Shown: piece after piece, positions 8,611-16,393 of the stretch
Numbering within the stretch: the first letter of the stretch is position 1
How the letters are laid out: each line of letters opens with the position of its first letter
Assembly (NCBI RefSeq): GCF_010093345.1
Contig: NZ_PDWT01000001.1
Span: 1,508,506 to 1,572,505, forward strand
Reading direction: 5' to 3'
Length of the DNA stretch: 64,000 nucleotides
DNA from: Pseudoxanthomonas yeongjuensis
Lineage (GTDB): Bacteria; Pseudomonadota; Gammaproteobacteria; Xanthomonadales; Xanthomonadaceae
Program-made: the position numbers and the translations under genes
The notes under the pieces: model-generated
What the model was told of the DNA's origin: nothing
Database searches by the model: none
The model's input: the letters and a program-made list of their open reading frames with translations, nothing else

Positions 8611-11193
8611 TTAGAACGTCTGCGTGTAACGGAAGTACGTGGTACGGCCATACGCGTCGTACAGGTAGAAGTTCCACGGACGGCCGTCGTACGGGACTAG
8701 CTCCGGATAACGATCACCGACATTGGTGGCACCGATTGCAATGGTGGCATTCCACGGCGACTTCCAGCTGAACTGGAGATCGTGGGTCGAGTAACCGCCA
8801 ACTGGGGTGGCCGAACGATCCTGTCCACCAATGTAGTTGGTGTTGAAATCAACAGAAAAATCGCCATAGCTCCACCTGTTCTGCAAGGTAGCGCGCAGAT
8901 CCGGCGCACCGCCCAGACCAAGCTGGTCGATCATCTCACCCGTCGTGTCCTGGATGTCGAACTTGTTGATGTAGGACACCGACAGCCTGTTCTCCAACTT
9001 GCCCATGCTATCCAGGTCGAAGCTCGTGTTCAGGCGGAAGTCCAGACCTTCTGTTTCCAACAGGCCCTGGTTGGCATAACCAGCTTCGATCGTACGTGCA
9101 CGGCCATTGGGAGCGCGCTCCAAGCCGAATCCGGTCGGGCATGCGCCATAGAGGCCCGGGTCGTTAGAGCAGTTGATGATGTCCTGCGCGCTGATCTGCG
9201 AGATCGTGTCCTCGACCTTGATGTTGTAGTAATCCAGGCTCAAGTCCAGCCAATCGAACGGATCGTACACAACACCCAAGCTCCACTGCTTCGACTGCTC
9301 AGAAGAGAGATTCGGATTGGAGGTGAAGAACGTGTCGACCTGCACGCTGCAGGTGGACGGACGGCCCAGAGCCGCGCAAGACGCGGGATCCTTGACGGGC
9401 TCTGCCGAGAAGGTGCGTTCAGCGGTCAGGATATCCAAGCCCGGCGCACGGAAACCTTCGCCGTACGAGCCACGGAAGGTCAAGTTATCCAGCGGCTGCC
9501 AACGACCGGCGATCTTCGGCGAGAAATCGTTGCCGTAGTCGCTGTACTTGTCATAGCGGCCTGCAACGGTGATGTCGAAGGTGCTGGTGAACGGGAATAG
9601 CCACTCGAAGTAACCCGAGTGCACATCGCGGCTACCGGCCGAGGAACCGCCAGAAGAGCCCAGCACCACGCCAGCGCGCGAAAGCGAGTCGTAGATATCC
9701 TGGAACTCGTCCTTGCGGTATTCCGCACCAATGACCGCGTTGGACACGCCACCGCCCATCTCGAACAAATCGAAATTCACCGAGCCGAACACTTCCTGCG
9801 TCTTCCAGAAGGAATCACGGCCAATCGTGGCGGTGAAACCGTTCAAGGTTTCCTGCGAGGCGCCGAACGGATCGGCGAAAATGTAATCGCCGTTATTGGC
9901 AGCTTGGGCAGCCAAGGTCTGGATGATGTAGCCGCGGCCAGTTTCCTTGTAGCTGTAGTTGGTGCGACGGACGCCAAAGTCGGTGCTGATCTTATCGGTC
10001 AGCTGACCCTGGAAGCCGATCATGAAATCGCTATTGACGGTATCGGTGAAATTGTCGCGGTTACCGGCGGCAGCAAACCGATGGAAGAAGTAGGTCGGCA
10101 GGCCATCGCCCGGGGTCACGTCGTTGATGGTGCCATCTTCTACTGCGACCACGCCCGGAACCGGCGCGTAGCGACCGAAGGTTTCCACCCTCGTCTGCGT
10201 GGCGGTCATGTAGACGGTCCAGTCGTCGTTGATCTGGTAATCGCCGCGGACGAAGATCGCCTTGTTGTCGACCGAGGCTTCATTGGCAGCCACGGTGTTG
10301 AAGTTGAACGAGCACTGCTCCGGGCCACTCGGCAGACCGGTGTCGGGATCAAGAGGCTGGCTCAGGTAAAACCCATTGGAGTTGCAAGCAAAGCCCGGAA
10401 CCGCTGCGGGAGCCGCGCCATCGCCGTCCGGGCCCACGCCGGCGTACCAATCGTAATAGTTGTTGCCATAGGTCGTAGCACCAATCTCGTCGCCACCAAT
10501 CTGATCGCGGGTGAAGACCATGCCGCGACTGGACTTGGACACGCCGCCGATCAGGCGACCGCGGTCGCCGGAAACGCCGAAGACGACCGAAAAGTCTTCC
10601 GTGTCGCCACCCTGGATCTTGGTCTGGCCGACGCCGTAACGCAGCTCGACGCCGTTGAAATCCTTGCGCAGGATGATGTTGACCACGCCGCCGATCGCGT
10701 CGGAGCCGTACACGGCCGATGCGCCGTCGGACAGGATCTCGATGCGCTCGACCGCAGCCAGCGGAATGGCGTTGAGGTCGGAACCGCTGGAAGCGGACAT
10801 CGGGTTGGTCGGGGCGCGGTGGCCGTCGATCAGGACCAGAGTACGGCCCGAACCAACACCACGCAGGTCAACGGTGGCCAGTGACTGTGCGGAGCTGCCG
10901 GACTGCGGCTTGAAGTTGCCGAACGAAGCGAACGTGCTGTCGCGCAGCACGTCGGCAACGGAAATGTCGCCGCTGGCATCGATGGAGGCGCGATCGATGA
11001 CGGTGACCGGAACGGCACCTTCGATTTCAGCGCGCTTCAGGCGCGAACCGGTCACTTCGACACGGTCAAGGGTCTTTGCTTCTTGTTCGGTGTCGGTAGC
11101 TTCCTGGGCAAATGCATTGCCGGAAACCAGCGCCGCCGCGCTGGCGAACAACGCGAACTGAATCGCGCCTGGCAGCTTCTTAAGGTTGGTCAT
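8611..11193 (-). CDS. TonB-dependent outer-membrane receptor
   Basis: The 860-residue protein has a signal peptide ending near residue 29 (ALVSGNAFA then QEATD), a TonB-box-like segment (LDRVEVTGSRLKR, about 41-53), a plug domain (about 60-190, with RTLVLIDGHRAP, IERIEILSDGASAVYGSDAIGGVVNI) and a long beta-barrel that ends in an aromatic residue (YFRYTQTF). It should take up a large substrate across the outer membrane with TonB-ExbBD energy. The substrate is not evident; the family with VEVTGSRLKR and GASAVYGSDAIGG is widespread in Lysobacteraceae and often linked to polymer-derived nutrients. An AT-rich leader of about 300 bases precedes it and a strong terminator follows, so it is probably monocistronic. 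Confidence 0.93.
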   Translation of the reverse strand: MTNLKKLPGAIQFALFASAAALVSGNAFAQEATDTEQEAKTLDRVEVTGSRLKRAEIEGAVPVTVIDRASIDASGDISVADVLRDSTFASFGNFKPQSGSSAQSLATVDLRGVGSGRTLVLIDGHRAPTNPMSASSGSDLNAIPLAAVERIEILSDGASAVYGSDAIGGVVNIILRKDFNGVELRYGVGQTKIQGGDTEDFSVVFGVSGDRGRLIGGVSKSSRGMVFTRDQIGGDEIGATTYGNNYYDWYAGVGPDGDGAAPAAVPGFACNSNGFYLSQPLDPDTGLPSGPEQCSFNFNTVAANEASVDNKAIFVRGDYQINDDWTVYMTATQTRVETFGRYAPVPGVVAVEDGTINDVTPGDGLPTYFFHRFAAAGNRDNFTDTVNSDFMIGFQGQLTDKISTDFGVRRTNYSYKETGRGYIIQTLAAQAANNGDYIFADPFGASQETLNGFTATIGRDSFWKTQEVFGSVNFDLFEMGGGVSNAVIGAEYRKDEFQDIYDSLSRAGVVLGSSGGSSAGSRDVHSGYFEWLFPFTSTFDITVAGRYDKYSDYGNDFSPKIAGRWQPLDNLTFRGSYGEGFRAPGLDILTAERTFSAEPVKDPASCAALGRPSTCSVQVDTFFTSNPNLSSEQSKQWSLGVVYDPFDWLDLSLDYYNIKVEDTISQISAQDIINCSNDPGLYGACPTGFGLERAPNGRARTIEAGYANQGLLETEGLDFRLNTSFDLDSMGKLENRLSVSYINKFDIQDTTGEMIDQLGLGGAPDLRATLQNRWSYGDFSVDFNTNYIGGQDRSATPVGGYSTHDLQFSWKSPWNATIAIGATNVGDRYPELVPYDGRPWNFYLYDAYGRTTYFRYTQTF

Positions 11194-11489
11194 TTGATGC
11201 TCTCTCTCAAGGTCGAGTTGAAGACCAGGTCGCTAGGACCCAAGCCAAATAAACAGACGCGAAATGGAGCAACGTCTGGTGCCCGAAGGATAACGTAATT
11301 TTTACGGTAGTGGTTGCAACTGATATGAAAACTCTGTCTTTTAGAATTTTCTTCTTTAAAAACAGACAGTTATTCGTTACCAATTCGTGATCAAGATACA
11401 ATTTCGCCTGTTCATAAAAGCACGATTCGGAATTCCGGCTGAATGCCATCTGTCTCTGCAAACATCAAATGCAGTTCCGGCATATGACA
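11194..11489. other. AT-rich intergenic region between pckG and the TonB receptor
   Basis: About 296 bases without a convincing gene; clearly more AT-rich than its neighbours, as expected for the promoter and leader of the receptor gene on the minus strand. It contains an imperfect inverted repeat around 11334-11372 (CTGTC ... GACAG flanking a TTTTA/TAAAA-rich centre) that might end the pckG transcript or serve as a control site. An open frame of 84 codons here (11207-11461, minus) has no recognisable features and was not called. Confidence 0.5.
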
Positions 11490-13277
11490 TCAACTTAATG
11501 CGGCAAGGGTCCGTTGGGCTTCGGCACAGAGTTCATCAGGCATGGCGGGGCCGTAGCTGCGCAGGTATTCGCTGATTTCATCGAACTCGTCCCTCCAGGC
11601 ATCCGGATCGACCTTGAACAGGTCAGCCAAGGTTTCCGCAGTCATCCCGACGCCTTGCAGGTTGAAATGTCCCGGCTTGGGCAGCAGTCCGATGGGCGCC
11701 TCGATCGCTTCCGCCCTGCCCTGCACGCGCTCGATCATCCATTCCAGCACCCGCAGGTTCTCGCCGAAGCCCGGCCACAGGAACTGGCCATCCTCGCCCT
11801 TGCGGAACCAGTTGACGTGGAAGACCTTCGGCAGCTTCGCCCCGGGCTGGTCGAACGAGAGCCAGTGGGCGAAGTAATCGGCGAAGTTGTAGCCGCAGAA
11901 CGGTTTCATCGCCATCGGATCGCGACGCATCACCCCGACCGCGCCGGTAGCGGCCGCAGTGGTTTCCGAACCCATGCTGGCGCCGACCAGCACGCCATGG
12001 GTCCAGTCGCGGGCCTCGAACACCAGCGGCACCAGCGAGGCGCGGCGACCGCCGAAGACGATGGCGGAAATCGGCACGCCCTGCGGATCTTCCGCACGTG
12101 GCGAATAGCTCGGACACTGCTTCGCGGAGACCGTGAAGCGCGAATTGGGATGCGCAGCCGGGCCATTGGCCGGATCGTAGTCGCGGCCCTGCCAGTCCTT
12201 CGCCGGCACACGCTTGTCCAGGCCTTCCCACCACGGCTGGTTGTCGTCGGTGACGGCGACATTGGTGAAGATCGTGCCGTGTTGGATGGAAGCCAGCGCA
12301 TTGGGATTGGATTTCTCCGAAGTGCCAGGCGCGACGCCGAAGAATCCCGCTTCCGGGTTGATCGCGTACAGGCGGCCATCGGCGCCGGGTCGCATCCAGC
12401 AGATGTCGTCGCCCACCGTCCACACTTTCCAGCCGGCCTCGCGGTAGCTTTGCGGCGGGATCAGCATGGCCAGGTTGGTCTTGCCGCAGGCCGACGGAAA
12501 CGCCGCGGCGATGTAGTGGACCTCGCCTTGCGGATTCTCGATGCCGACGATCAGCATGTGCTCGGCCAGCCAGCCTTCGCGCCGCGCCTGGTGCGAGGCG
12601 ATGCGCAGCGCGTGGCATTTCTTGCCGAGCAGGGCGTTGCCGCCGTAGCCCGAACCGAACGACTTGATGGTCAGTTCTTCCGGGAAATGCATGATGAAGC
12701 GACGCTCTGGATCCAACTCGCCAATCGAATGCAGCCCCTTGACGAAGCTTCCCTCGCGCTCGATCCGCGCCAGCGCCGCCGCGCCCATGCGGGTCATGAT
12801 GCGCATGTTGGCGACCACGTACGGGGAATCGGTGATCTCCACGCCGCAGCGCGCCAGCGGCGAATCGATCGGACCCATGCAATAGGGGACCACGTACAGG
12901 GTGCGGCCGCGCATGCAGCCGGCGAACAATGCGTCCATCTGCGCATGGCCATCAGCCGGTGACATCCAGTGGTTGTTGGGGCCGGCGGCATCGCGTTCGG
13001 GCGTGCAGACGAAGGTCAGGTGTTCGACCCGGGCCACATCGCTGGGACTGGAACGATGCAGCCAGCTGTCGGGATGGGTATCCGGATTCAGCGGCAGCAA
13101 GGTGCCGTCGGCCTGCATCTGTTGCACCAGCGCGGCGTATTCGGGATCGCTGCCGTCGCACCAATGGATGTGGTCGGGCTGAGTCAGCGCCGCGGCTTCA
13201 GTGACCCACTGATTCAGGTTGTCGAGCTGACTGCCGGCGGGGCTTTTCCCGTCGATGAAAGAAACCGCTGCATTCAT
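11490..13277 (-). CDS. pckG: phosphoenolpyruvate carboxykinase (GTP)
   Basis: The enzyme converts oxaloacetate and GTP to phosphoenolpyruvate, CO2 and GDP, the entry to gluconeogenesis. The 595-residue length fits the GTP-dependent family rather than the shorter ATP form. Visible signatures include the active-site loop FPSACGKTNLAML (near residue 262, with the reactive cysteine), YGGNALLGKKCHALRIA, FGGRRASLVPLVFEA and the guanine-site segment VNWFRKGEDGQFLWPGFGEN. The ATG at 13277 has GGGAGGG 6 bases upstream. The gene lies downstream of an XRE-type regulator in the same direction, separated by 110 bases that contain a 14-bp palindrome. Confidence 0.97.
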   Translation of the reverse strand: MNAAVSFIDGKSPAGSQLDNLNQWVTEAAALTQPDHIHWCDGSDPEYAALVQQMQADGTLLPLNPDTHPDSWLHRSSPSDVARVEHLTFVCTPERDAAGPNNHWMSPADGHAQMDALFAGCMRGRTLYVVPYCMGPIDSPLARCGVEITDSPYVVANMRIMTRMGAAALARIEREGSFVKGLHSIGELDPERRFIMHFPEELTIKSFGSGYGGNALLGKKCHALRIASHQARREGWLAEHMLIVGIENPQGEVHYIAAAFPSACGKTNLAMLIPPQSYREAGWKVWTVGDDICWMRPGADGRLYAINPEAGFFGVAPGTSEKSNPNALASIQHGTIFTNVAVTDDNQPWWEGLDKRVPAKDWQGRDYDPANGPAAHPNSRFTVSAKQCPSYSPRAEDPQGVPISAIVFGGRRASLVPLVFEARDWTHGVLVGASMGSETTAAATGAVGVMRRDPMAMKPFCGYNFADYFAHWLSFDQPGAKLPKVFHVNWFRKGEDGQFLWPGFGENLRVLEWMIERVQGRAEAIEAPIGLLPKPGHFNLQGVGMTAETLADLFKVDPDAWRDEFDEISEYLRSYGPAMPDELCAEAQRTLAALS

Positions 13278-13303
13278 GCTTGCCCTCCCAGGCCAACCAT
13301 ATG

Positions 13304-13317
13304 GTTACGTATGTAAC
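13304..13317. promoter_or_regulatory. palindromic operator candidate upstream of pckG
   Basis: GTTAC-GTAT-GTAAC is an inverted repeat with perfect 5-bp arms, 27 bases upstream of the pckG start codon, in the only gap between pckG and the helix-turn-helix regulator gene. The position suits a repressor or activator site. Whether the neighbouring XRE protein binds it is inference. Confidence 0.45.
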
Positions 13318-13387
13318 TGTGCAGTTTACGCGCGCCGGCCGGGAGGGTCTTGCTGCAGCGCGGACGCTCGATCGCCTGAAAACGTTA

Positions 13388-14131
13388 TCAGCCTGGCTGC
13401 GCGCGTCGATAGGGCTGGAACAACTGCAGCAACCACGGCTTCTGCGCCAACACCAGGCTCACGCCGACGCGCTCCTGCGCATCGAGAGTGGCATCGCGCG
13501 CCAGCAACGCGTCGAACTCACGCGCCAGTTCTTCCAGGCGCAGGCGCAACTGCTTCACCCCGTCGATGCTCAGGCTGCCGCTCAACAGCAGCAACGCATC
13601 CTGCTCGCCATCGAAGGGATCAGCGAAGAAATCGCCGAGCAGGCTCTTGCGGAAGTAACGCTCCATCGGTCCGTCGGCGCGCCAGCGGAAATTGCGCGCG
13701 GTCAACGGGCGGCCGCGATTGCCTGGCATCAGTTCGATGATCCCCAGCCGGTCCAGCCGCACCAGCAACGCGGTCCATTGCGCCAGGGTGAACTCGAACT
13801 GGGCCAGCACGTCATCCTGGTGCCAGCGATTGAGGGTCAGGAACAGCGCCAGCAACAGGACCGGTTCGCCGACCAGCGCCTGCTCCTGTTCCTCGCTCAG
13901 GTTGGCCATGGCAGGACGCCCGCGCGCAGCCTCGGCGCTGAGTTCGGCCAGGCCCACGTCCAGCGCATCGCAGACCTGCTCCAGGCGTTGCAGGCTCATC
14001 GCCCGTTGCGAGAACATGCGCTTGATCGCCGCCTCGCTCAGTTTCAGGCGTGCCGCCAGGTCGCGATAAGTCATGCCCTGGGCGCGCAGGCAGCGCTTGA
14101 GGGCATCGATGAGTTCGAGCGAGATCGCCAT
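13388..14131 (-). CDS. XRE-family helix-turn-helix regulator
   Basis: The 247-residue protein begins with a Cro/CI-type helix-turn-helix (about residues 5-60: GMTYRDLAARLKLSEAAIKRMFSQ... then SLQRLEQVCDALDVGLAEL). The rest, about 180 residues with segments such as WTALLVRLDRLGIIELMPGN and NFRWRADGPMERYFRKSLL, has no ligand domain that I recognise but may be a second winged-helix-like and dimerisation region. ATG 14131 was chosen over the in-frame TTG at 14140. It sits immediately upstream of pckG in the same orientation, so control of gluconeogenesis is a reasonable guess. Its own promoter region borders the gene-cassette array. Confidence 0.82.
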   Translation of the reverse strand: MAISLELIDALKRCLRAQGMTYRDLAARLKLSEAAIKRMFSQRAMSLQRLEQVCDALDVGLAELSAEAARGRPAMANLSEEQEQALVGEPVLLLALFLTLNRWHQDDVLAQFEFTLAQWTALLVRLDRLGIIELMPGNRGRPLTARNFRWRADGPMERYFRKSLLGDFFADPFDGEQDALLLLSGSLSIDGVKQLRLRLEELAREFDALLARDATLDAQERVGVSLVLAQKPWLLQLFQPYRRAQPG

Positions 14132-14233
14132 GGGTATCAAATTACTATACGTGGCGACCCGTGTCGCTCAAGCTTGTCGACGAGTGTTGATCCATGGGTT
14201 GATCGCCAGGGTGGACCGCCCGCGCAAGAGCGA

Positions 14234-14728
14234 TCAGGCCTTCGCCACCTGCAGCGAGACCTGCTTGGAGCCGTTACCCAGCCACTGGCTGCCGACCTGG
14301 TGGAAGCCGAACTTGTCGTGAAAGAGGCGCGAGGGTTCGTTCGGAGGAACGACGTTGTATTCGCAGGCGATGGTGGCGATGCCGTTTGAGCGGGCGTAAT
14401 CGAACAGGTCTTGGTAGAGCAGCATGCCCAGCCGCAATCTCCGGTAGTCGCCGCCGACGACGATCCGGTCCACGTACAGGAAAGCGTCGTGACACGCAGC
14501 GAACCACTCGAAGTTTTCGTTGGCGTGGCCGCAGCCGTCTTCCATGGCGAGGAGGAAGGCGGCGACGGCTCCATCGACGGTCGCGACCTTGTGGTAATTG
14601 GCCAGGCCGTGGAGCTGGCGCAGCCGTGCTTCGTCCATCGGGCTGGTGTGCCTGACTTCGGCGGCGTTGAGGGCGACCACGGCGGCGAAGTCCGCTGCAT
14701 CGGCATCGCGGAGGGCGATTTCTCTCAT
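14234..14728 (-). CDS. GNAT family N-acetyltransferase (cassette gene)
   Basis: A 164-residue protein filling one GNAT domain. The acetyl-CoA binding region is seen as VDRIVVGGDYRRLRLGMLLYQDLFDYAR, where the pyrophosphate loop is somewhat atypical (R-R-L-R-L-G-M), followed by the beta5/alpha4 segment IACEYNVVPPNEPSRLFHDKFGFHQVG. The substrate is unknown. It is the last of six minus-strand cassette genes. The stop codon lies in GCCTGAT, close to the attC outer-core sequence GCCTGAC, but I could not trace a full attC site beyond it. About 100 bases separate it from the XRE regulator gene. Confidence 0.85.
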   Translation of the reverse strand: MREIALRDADAADFAAVVALNAAEVRHTSPMDEARLRQLHGLANYHKVATVDGAVAAFLLAMEDGCGHANENFEWFAACHDAFLYVDRIVVGGDYRRLRLGMLLYQDLFDYARSNGIATIACEYNVVPPNEPSRLFHDKFGFHQVGSQWLGNGSKQVSLQVAKA

Positions 14729-14734
14729 GGGATT

Positions 14735-14795
14735 CCGGATACCTGCGGGCTTGATCGGGCTGCGAGGCGACTTCGGCTCGGATGGGTGGTCAGGC
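14735..14795 (-). repeat. degenerate attC-like element A
   Basis: The right end (GTCAGGC on the plus strand, 14789-14795; GCCTGAC on the cassette strand) contains the TGA stop of the aminoglycoside acetyltransferase gene. Inside is an imperfect hairpin (CGAG-CGA ... TCG-CTCG). The left core is eroded (around ATACCTG). It aligns in layout with elements B, D and E but is the most degenerate apart from C. Confidence 0.45.
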
Positions 14796-15263
14796 GGCCC
14801 CGCGCGGGGCTACCCCTATGTCGAAGTGCATCACGTCCTCGCGGATGCCAAGTTTCGTGTACAGGGCAATGGCCGGGTCGTCACCATAGTCCGCCTGGAC
14901 GAAGATAACGTACGCCCCCAGCCTGGCGGCGATGTCCTTGAGCGCTTCGATGAGGCCGGTTGCAACCCCGCGCCGCCTGCACTCTTCCTCCACGGCAAGA
15001 TCGTAGATGTAGATCTCGCTGCGTTCCTGCTCGAATTTTTCGAGGACGTACGCGACCAGCCCACCGATGACATGACCATCGTCGAATGCCGCAAGCGTGA
15101 TGAAGGTTTCGCTGTCCAGCAGCCTGGTCAGGTAAGTCGATCGCGGCTGCTTCTCCGTGAACGTGTCTATTTCACCGAACGCCCTGCCAAGGACACCCAG
15201 CATGGCGCGCATCTCCGCGATATCGGCAGAGGTCAACCGGCGAATCGAGATCGGAGTTGTCAT
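14790..15263 (-). CDS. AAC(3)-I type aminoglycoside N-acetyltransferase (cassette gene)
   Basis: The 157-residue protein closely follows the known AAC(3)-I enzymes, which acetylate the 3-amino group of gentamicin-type aminoglycosides using acetyl-CoA. From memory of AAC(3)-Ia, shared stretches include [30 protein letters not shown] and VMHFDI, with identical spacing. The acetyl-CoA loop is [14 protein letters not shown]-terminal positions also correspond ([11 protein letters not shown] against FGREFGDVATY-type sequence). Length and architecture are complete, so it could be active. The stop codon lies in an attC outer core, and the gene sits between two attC-like elements, the same genetic setting as resistance cassettes of mobile integrons. 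Resistance phenotype is inferred, not shown. Confidence 0.88.
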   Translation of the reverse strand: MTTPISIRRLTSADIAEMRAMLGVLGRAFGEIDTFTEKQPRSTYLTRLLDSETFITLAAFDDGHVIGGLVAYVLEKFEQERSEIYIYDLAVEEECRRRGVATGLIEALKDIAARLGAYVIFVQADYGDDPAIALYTKLGIREDVMHFDIGVAPRGAA

Positions 15264-15276
15264 GAGGCCGATGGTT

Positions 15277-15341
15277 GCCTTACGGCTGGATCAAACCGGC
15301 CCGCGAAGCGGGCTCGCCTTGAATGAAATGAATCGTCAGGC
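15277..15341 (-). repeat. attC-like element B
   Basis: A 65-bp imperfect dyad. On the cassette strand it begins with GCCTGAC (including the TGA stop of the SRPBCC gene), continues through TTCATTCAAGGCGAGCCCGC, a TTC loop and GCGGGCCGGTTTGATCCAG, and ends with GTAAGGC, one change from the attC core GTTRRRY. Outer cores are complementary at 6 of 7 positions. Confidence 0.65.
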
Positions 15342-15827
15342 CTGCTGCCAACCCGCCTTGTGCGCATCCGGGTTCTTGTCCGCGACAAGGTTCAGTCTGA
15401 TGCCATGCTCAAGAAAGGCCTTGAGGCCGGCAAGCGTCCAGGTGAACCCTTGGGTCGACTCGCCAACGTACTTGACGAGCTCGTCTCCGTCGCCCGTCCA
15501 GCCAGACTCTTTGACGACGACGTAGGTCGTTGCATCGTTGCGCGCGGAGAAGATCCACTCAACCGTGGTGCGACCACTGTATCCGTCCCACTCGATCACA
15601 ATCCGCCTGTCGGGTTCGATGGCCTCTACTAGCACCGACGTGGATGCCCCGTACATCTCCCAGTCCCACCTGACCTCATGACCAGCCTTGAGTCGACCAC
15701 TGCTCCTTGTGAACCAGAATTTGGTTGTAATGCCCGGATCGATGAAAGCCTCGAAAACTTCAGCGACGGGTTTGCGAATGAGCATTTCCGCCTCCGCAAC
15801 GGGCGCTTTTGTGATCTCGACCTTCAT
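15336..15827 (-). CDS. SRPBCC family protein (cassette gene)
   Basis: The 163-residue protein has the START/Bet v1-like fold of the AHSA1 group: a beginning of the form AEMLIRKPVAEVFEAFIDPGITTKFWF, then GHEVRWDWEMYG, VEWIFSARNDATTYVVVKESGW and a long C-terminal helix (GFTWTLAGLKAFLEHGI). Such domains bind hydrophobic ligands; several are found in integron cassettes. ATG 15827 was chosen because GGGAGG lies 6 bases upstream; an upstream ATG-like start at 15869 would enter the neighbouring attC-like element. Function unknown beyond the fold. Confidence 0.88.
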   Translation of the reverse strand: MKVEITKAPVAEAEMLIRKPVAEVFEAFIDPGITTKFWFTRSSGRLKAGHEVRWDWEMYGASTSVLVEAIEPDRRIVIEWDGYSGRTTVEWIFSARNDATTYVVVKESGWTGDGDELVKYVGESTQGFTWTLAGLKAFLEHGIRLNLVADKNPDAHKAGWQQA

Positions 15828-15844
15828 GACAACCTCCCTTGCAA

Positions 15845-15904
15845 GCCTGAGGCCTGAATCAGACCGCACCTCGATGCGTCGTCGGCCTCGATGAATTGCT
15901 GGAT
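15845..15904 (-). repeat. degenerate attC-like element C
   Basis: A 60-bp element on the cassette strand reading AATTCATCGAGGCCGACG, a short variable loop, then TGCGGTCTGATTCAGGCC and a terminal CTCAGGC. Left and right arms align with elements B, D and E, but both outer cores have drifted from RYYYAAC/GTTRRRY, and the VOC stop codon lies about 20 bases before it instead of inside it. Confidence 0.5.
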
Positions 15905-15917
15905 GGCAACGCCCTGC

Positions 15918-16298
15918 TCATTGGCCAGCGGGCGGTTGCCAGAGCTCGACCTTGTTGCCTTCGGGGTCGATCACCCAGCCGAATTTTCCCTGCTCGGAAC
16001 TGTCGGTCTTGTCGACGACGTTGCAACCTTCGGCACGCAGCGCAGCAAGCAGGCCGTCCAGATCCGCGACACGGAAATTGATCATGAAAGACGCGGGGCT
16101 CGGCTCCATGTACTTGGTATCCTGGGCGAACGGACTCCAGATCGTCATGCCTGGCCGGCTGTCGGCGCCTCCCCACTGGAAAACGGCCCCGCCCCAGTCG
16201 GTTACATCCAGACCAAGGTGATCGCGGTACCAGGCGCCAAGCGCTTTCGGGTCCGCTGATTTGAAGAAGATCCCGCCAATACCGGTGACGCGTTCCAT
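15918..16298 (-). CDS. VOC (glyoxalase/dioxygenase superfamily) protein (cassette gene)
   Basis: A 126-residue protein with the two beta-alpha-beta-beta-beta repeats of the vicinal oxygen chelate fold: GIGGIFFKSADPKALGAWYRDHLG at the start and NFRVADLDGLLAALRAEGCNV ... WVIDPEGNKVELWQPP at the end. The metal ligand E in VELWQPP is present. Small VOC proteins include glyoxalases and fosfomycin or bleomycin resistance proteins; nothing here favours one of these. ATG 16298 has GGAG 7 bases upstream and is preferred over ATG 16310. It is preceded by attC-like element D. Confidence 0.87.
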   Translation of the reverse strand: MERVTGIGGIFFKSADPKALGAWYRDHLGLDVTDWGGAVFQWGGADSRPGMTIWSPFAQDTKYMEPSPASFMINFRVADLDGLLAALRAEGCNVVDKTDSSEQGKFGWVIDPEGNKVELWQPPAGQ

Positions 16299-16333
16299 GG
16301 CCTGCTCCATAGGTGGCCGACAGATTTTCCGCG

Positions 16334-16392
16334 GTCTGACCCCTGAATCAAGCCGACCCGCGAAGGGGCTCGGCTTGAATTAATTGTCAGGG
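16334..16392 (-). repeat. attC-like element D (59 bp)
   Basis: The best dyad of the set. On the cassette strand: CCCTGACAATTAATTCAAGC, then CGAGCCC, a CTTCGC loop, GGGTCGGCTTGATTCAGGG and GTCAGAC. The inner arms TCAAGCCGAGCCC and GGGTCGGCTTGA pair almost completely, with one unpaired base. The pattern (GACAATTNATTCAAGCCGA, loop TTCG, GGCTTGATTCAG) is very close to the 59-base elements of mobile integron cassettes as I remember them. The 3' core GTCAGAC differs from GTTRRRY at one base. Confidence 0.72.
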
Positions 16393-16393
16393 C

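Noticed and set aside
11207..11461. 84-codon minus-strand frame in the pckG-receptor gap
   Set aside because: AT-rich region with no ribosome site or protein features; better explained as leader and promoter sequence.
14132..14233. A sixth attC site beyond the GNAT gene
   Set aside because: GCCTGAT at the GNAT stop and the pair TGATCGC/GCGATCA fit loosely, but no opposite core GTTRRRY could be found, so it was not listed as a feature.
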